Below are positions 5,901 to 6,537 of a stretch of DNA of 6,537 nt, in pieces. Both the position numbers and the translations under genes were made by a program. Position 1 is the first letter of the stretch, and every line of letters begins with the position of its first letter. The stretch is from Draconibacterium sp. (lineage in GTDB: Bacteria > Bacteroidota > Bacteroidia > Bacteroidales > Prolixibacteraceae). The stretch spans positions 1 to 6,537 of the forward strand of contig WGCT01000355.1 of assembly GCA_015493625.1 (NCBI GenBank), written 5' to 3'. The notes beneath the pieces are model-generated. The model made no database searches. It saw nothing but the letters and a program-made list of their open reading frames with translations, and was not told where the DNA came from.

Positions 5901-6537
5901 CATTCAACATCACCACAAGCATCGGTGGCTGTTGCTCCGCCATAGCTATTTAACCAATCGCTTAATTCGGTTTCGTTGCCATTACCATCGCATTCAACTG
6001 TTTTGTCTTCTGCTTCGGTAATAATTGTTGGTGGAGTAGTGTCTTGAACTGTTACTAGTTTCTCGCAATCGGAGCTACAACCATCCTCTGAAGTAACTGT
6101 TAAGTAGAGCGTAAATGCTTGATTGCAATTTGAACCTGCAATTACATTTACAGACTGACTGCTATTGTCACCGCTTATCGATCCATTTCCATCAATTGTC
6201 CATAAATATTCTCCCATTCCTGTCGGAGCGGTATAGGTCTGTTCTTCTTGTGGACATAATGGACCTTCGGTACCTGTTATGTCGCAAACAGGAGAAGTAT
6301 TAATGGTCAGATGTAGCGTATGAGTCGAGTCACATCCAGCAGCATTTGTATACGATTTTGAGTAGTCGCCCGAAGTAGTATAAGTAGTGCCGTCCCAGAT
6401 GTAGCTGTCGCAGGCAGTTTCCGAAGATTCTCCTGTTGTGCTGTAATTAATGGTCAGATGTAGCGTATGAGTCGAGTCACATCCAGCAGCATTTGTGTAC
6501 GATTTTGAGTAGTCACCCGAAGTAGTATAAGTAGTGC
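2981..6537 (-). CDS. Giant multidomain T9SS type B surface protein / adhesin (N-terminus off the window)
   Basis: The - strand frame has no stop from the right edge to 2983, giving 1184 visible residues. The ATG at 6217 is internal, since repeat sequence continues upstream of it. Visible order: tandem 49-residue repeats with CDSYIWDG and AAGCDSTHTL (6299-6537); a PKD-like domain (about 6044-6286); five HYR-like modules of 87-90 residues with VEC(D/N)G, GGA, DAC/DDC and CGN motifs (4718-6043); two shorter, divergent HYR-like modules (4211-4717); an Ig-like domain (3899-4210); an aspartate-rich thrombospondin-3-like stretch (3332-3898); a proline-rich linker; and a type B T9SS C-terminal domain (2984-3289). 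No enzyme domain is visible. Modular, disulfide-rich, calcium-binding architecture indicates an extracellular adhesin or stalk, exported by T9SS with help from the downstream PorP/SprF protein. The signal peptide should lie upstream of the window. The specific ligand is unknown. Confidence 0.9.
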   Translation of the reverse strand, partial: TTYTTSGDYSKSYTNAAGCDSTHTLHLTINYSTTGESSETACDSYIWDGTTYTTSGDYSKSYTNAAGCDSTHTLHLTINTSPVCDITGTEGPLCPQEEQTYTAPTGMGEYLWTIDGNGSISGDNSSQSVNVIAGSNCNQAFTLYLTVTSEDGCSSDCEKLVTVQDTTPPTIITEAEDKTVECDGNGNETELSDWLNSYGGATATDACGDVEWSYEIETESNCGNTSTTYATFTATDACGNSSITTATFKIEDTTAPVITRKARDKRVECDGEGNIEELNAWLASNGGATATDDCSGITWSNNFHGLSNRCGETGDAKVTFTATDDCGNSSSTTATFRIRDFTPPLILQTAVTKVVECDGSGNIDELNAWIENNGGASAQVDACATRIVWTYEKEEFVNECGEAGSMKVRFTATDNCGNSSSTTAYFVIKDNTPPVIETNAIDITVECDGNGNKDELAAWLARNGGASASDDCSGVEWSNDYTELVKGECGSTGTATVTFTATDECGNTSTTTATFTIEDTTAPEITAEASDKTVECNGNGNKEELETWINSIGGATVTDACGEVTWTNDFTELSDLCGASGSATVTFTATDECGNASTTTATFKIEDTTQPTMNCSPITIYLNENGEYEFNNDDIAAIAGTVTDNCTPSEDISIKVSKSTFDCSETGDEGATVTITATDLCGNSITCQTGITIKDTIAPVVHCKDFIAQLDEHGTFKLLVQDINDNSTDNCSIDTMFIDKEDFTCADVGDNEVTLTVVDVSGNVGTCTANVNIEEGNADCGINALRATDDILTLVVCRGGKITGDMNLFANDVGISDAGVTMTLTSDLPGSVQVDITDGSLLYVNDDASAATVSFTYKICHNINTENCSEATVTINLLLDTDCDGVPDIDDIDDDNDGILDVDEGFTEDGDSKWATYRDTDGDGIFDYLDIDSDNDGITDNEEWQREGEFIRLTSSDSNGNGWDNAYDTIGNGSGTYYEAVDTDGDGYPDYLDLDADDDDIADNIEGFDANFDHVADIDPPTTFADADKDGLDDVYDAINGWTNYYNPERSLAPLQDENDNGIRDWRDPYQPAPAPNPEDEECKFFIPNGFSPNDDGINDYFVIDLCELHSLKIEIYNRWGNLVYEKENYGDVDQWGSINAWWDGRSSNGWTVGKDRLPPGTYFYILYLDDGKEPKAGTIFLNR
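2984..3289 (-). other. Type B T9SS sorting domain (gliding-motility-associated C-terminal domain)
   Basis: The last 102 residues of the adhesin carry the usual landmarks: IPNGFSPNDDGINDYFVI, then LKIEIYNRWGNLVYE, then WWDGRSSNG, LPPGTYFYILYLDDG and the terminal GTIFLNR. This is the TIGR04131-like domain that directs proteins to the type IX translocon. A tryptophan-rich insertion-like stretch (DVDQWGSINAWW) and TVGKDR lengthen the segment around the WDG motif relative to the commonest forms. Confidence 0.92.
3332..3898 (-). repeat. Thrombospondin type 3-like calcium-binding repeats
   Basis: About 189 aspartate-rich residues with repeated DxDxDG-type loops: DTDCDGVPD, DDDNDGILD, DTDGDGIFD, DSDNDGITD, DSNGNGWDN, DTDGDGYPD, DADKDGLDD and DENDNGIRD. 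Such loops bind calcium and stiffen secreted stalks. They sit directly before the sorting domain, a common place in Bacteroidota surface proteins. Confidence 0.85.
3899..4210 (-). other. Ig-like domain of the adhesin
   Basis: About 104 residues rich in beta-strand pattern, including RATDDILTLVVCRGGKITG, LFANDVGISDAGV, GSLLYVNDDASAATVSFTYKIC and ATVTINLLL. It resembles the Ig-like/cadherin-like domains with a TYxxCxxxxxxxCSxATVTI signature that often precede calcium-binding repeats in Bacteroidota adhesins. The assignment rests on pattern only. Confidence 0.6.
4211..4717 (-). repeat. Two divergent HYR-like modules
   Basis: Two modules of about 88 and 81 residues begin DTTQPTMNC and DTIAPVVHC. 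They continue with the pattern (L)(N/D)E(N/H)G...DI...TDNC, and end in DLCGNSITC or DVSGNVGTC. They lack the VECDG and GGA motifs of the five modules before them in the protein, so they form a second repeat class. Confidence 0.75.
4718..6043 (-). repeat. Five tandem ECDG-type HYR-like modules (87-90 residues each)
   Basis: Module limits on the - strand are 6043-5783, 5782-5519, 5518-5249, 5248-4982 and 4981-4718. Each starts D(T/F/N)T(P/A)P. Each then has VEC(D/N)GxGN, EL..W(L/I), GGA, DAC or DDC, a third Cys before G, and FTATD(A/D/N/E)CGN(S/T/A)S. Four conserved cysteines per module suggest two disulfides in the extracellular protein. The sequences have diverged to roughly family level, unlike the near-identical repeats further upstream in the protein. 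Confidence 0.9.
6044..6286 (-). other. PKD-like domain of the adhesin
   Basis: A roughly 80-residue segment running from CDITGTEGPLCPQEEQTY through EYLWTIDGNGSISGD and SVNVIAGSNC to LYLTVTSEDGCSSDC. The Y-x-W-x-(I/V)-(D/N)-G-x-G pattern and the following strand order resemble PKD-like domains in secreted Bacteroidota proteins. It separates the near-identical N-terminal repeats from the HYR-like modules. Confidence 0.6.
6299..6537 (-). repeat. Near-identical tandem 147-bp (49-residue) repeats, running off the window
   Basis: 6299-6390 and 6446-6537 match over 92 nt with only two differences (6350/6497 and 6368/6515). Both are silent (Tyr TAT/TAC, Gly GGC/GGT). The offset is 147 bp, exactly 49 codons. 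One unit encodes a stretch with TTYTTSGDYS, NAAGCDSTHTLHLTI, ESSETACDSY and IWDG. The second copy is cut by the right edge, so the true copy number is unknown. This CDSY...W...GCDS pattern is a known kind of Bacteroidota adhesin repeat. Confidence 0.9.

Noticed and set aside
6215..6217. ATG as the start of the adhesin
   Set aside because: The frame continues without a stop to the window edge and encodes the rest of the PKD-like domain and the 49-residue repeats. No signal peptide follows this ATG.
4718..6537. A CRISPR array or other non-coding repeat array suggested by regular repeats
   Set aside because: The repeats are multiples of three, in frame and protein-coding, with units of 147 bp or about 265 bp. 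There are no short palindromic repeats with unique spacers.

Overview
The window looks like chromosomal DNA from a member of the Bacteroidota. The evidence is low G+C, very A/T-rich intergenic DNA, promoter elements of the TAnnTTTG kind, a PorP/SprF-family outer-membrane protein, and a giant multidomain surface protein ending in a type B (gliding-motility-associated) type IX secretion C-terminal domain. The gene repertoire would fit a Marinilabiliales- or Cytophagales-like marine or anaerobic lineage, but the order cannot be fixed from this sequence alone.

Left part (1-684, + strand): the 3' part of a small two-helix membrane protein of the DUF1469/'phage holin family' type, whose start lies off the left edge. 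It overlaps a 118-residue basic protein of unknown function. Both look like an ordinary cell-envelope housekeeping operon rather than a prophage. A strong hairpin (709-743) ends this operon. Because it is A-flanked on one side and T-flanked on the other, it can also end transcription of the tRNA-Arg(CCG) gene that reads in from the opposite direction (746-820, - strand).

Middle part (821-1979, + strand): a 153-bp divergent intergenic region carries a tRNA promoter, a perfect 8-bp inverted repeat and a -7-like element. It is followed by an HD-domain phosphohydrolase (974-1771) and an overlapping small Bfd-like [2Fe-2S] protein (1764-1979). The two are probably translationally coupled.

Right part (1997-6537, - strand): a two-gene unit. 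Upstream is a very large secreted surface protein, still open at the right edge, with 1184 residues visible. Its order is: near-identical 49-residue Cys-containing repeats, a PKD-like domain, five 'ECDG' HYR-like modules, two divergent HYR-like modules, an Ig-like domain, an acidic thrombospondin-type-3-like calcium-binding stretch, and a type B T9SS sorting domain. Its stop codon is a few bases from a PorP/SprF-family gene. In known systems this partner is needed to export and anchor type B substrates. The inferred picture is a secreted adhesin plus its dedicated outer-membrane partner. The likely transcription terminator of this unit lies inside the 3' end of the convergent Bfd-like gene.

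I see no CRISPR array, insertion sequence, integrase or toxin/defence cassette. No wholly new system is evident. The most noteworthy structures are the repeat architecture of the adhesin (DNA-level tandem repeats with only silent differences) and the compact overlapping gene ends.
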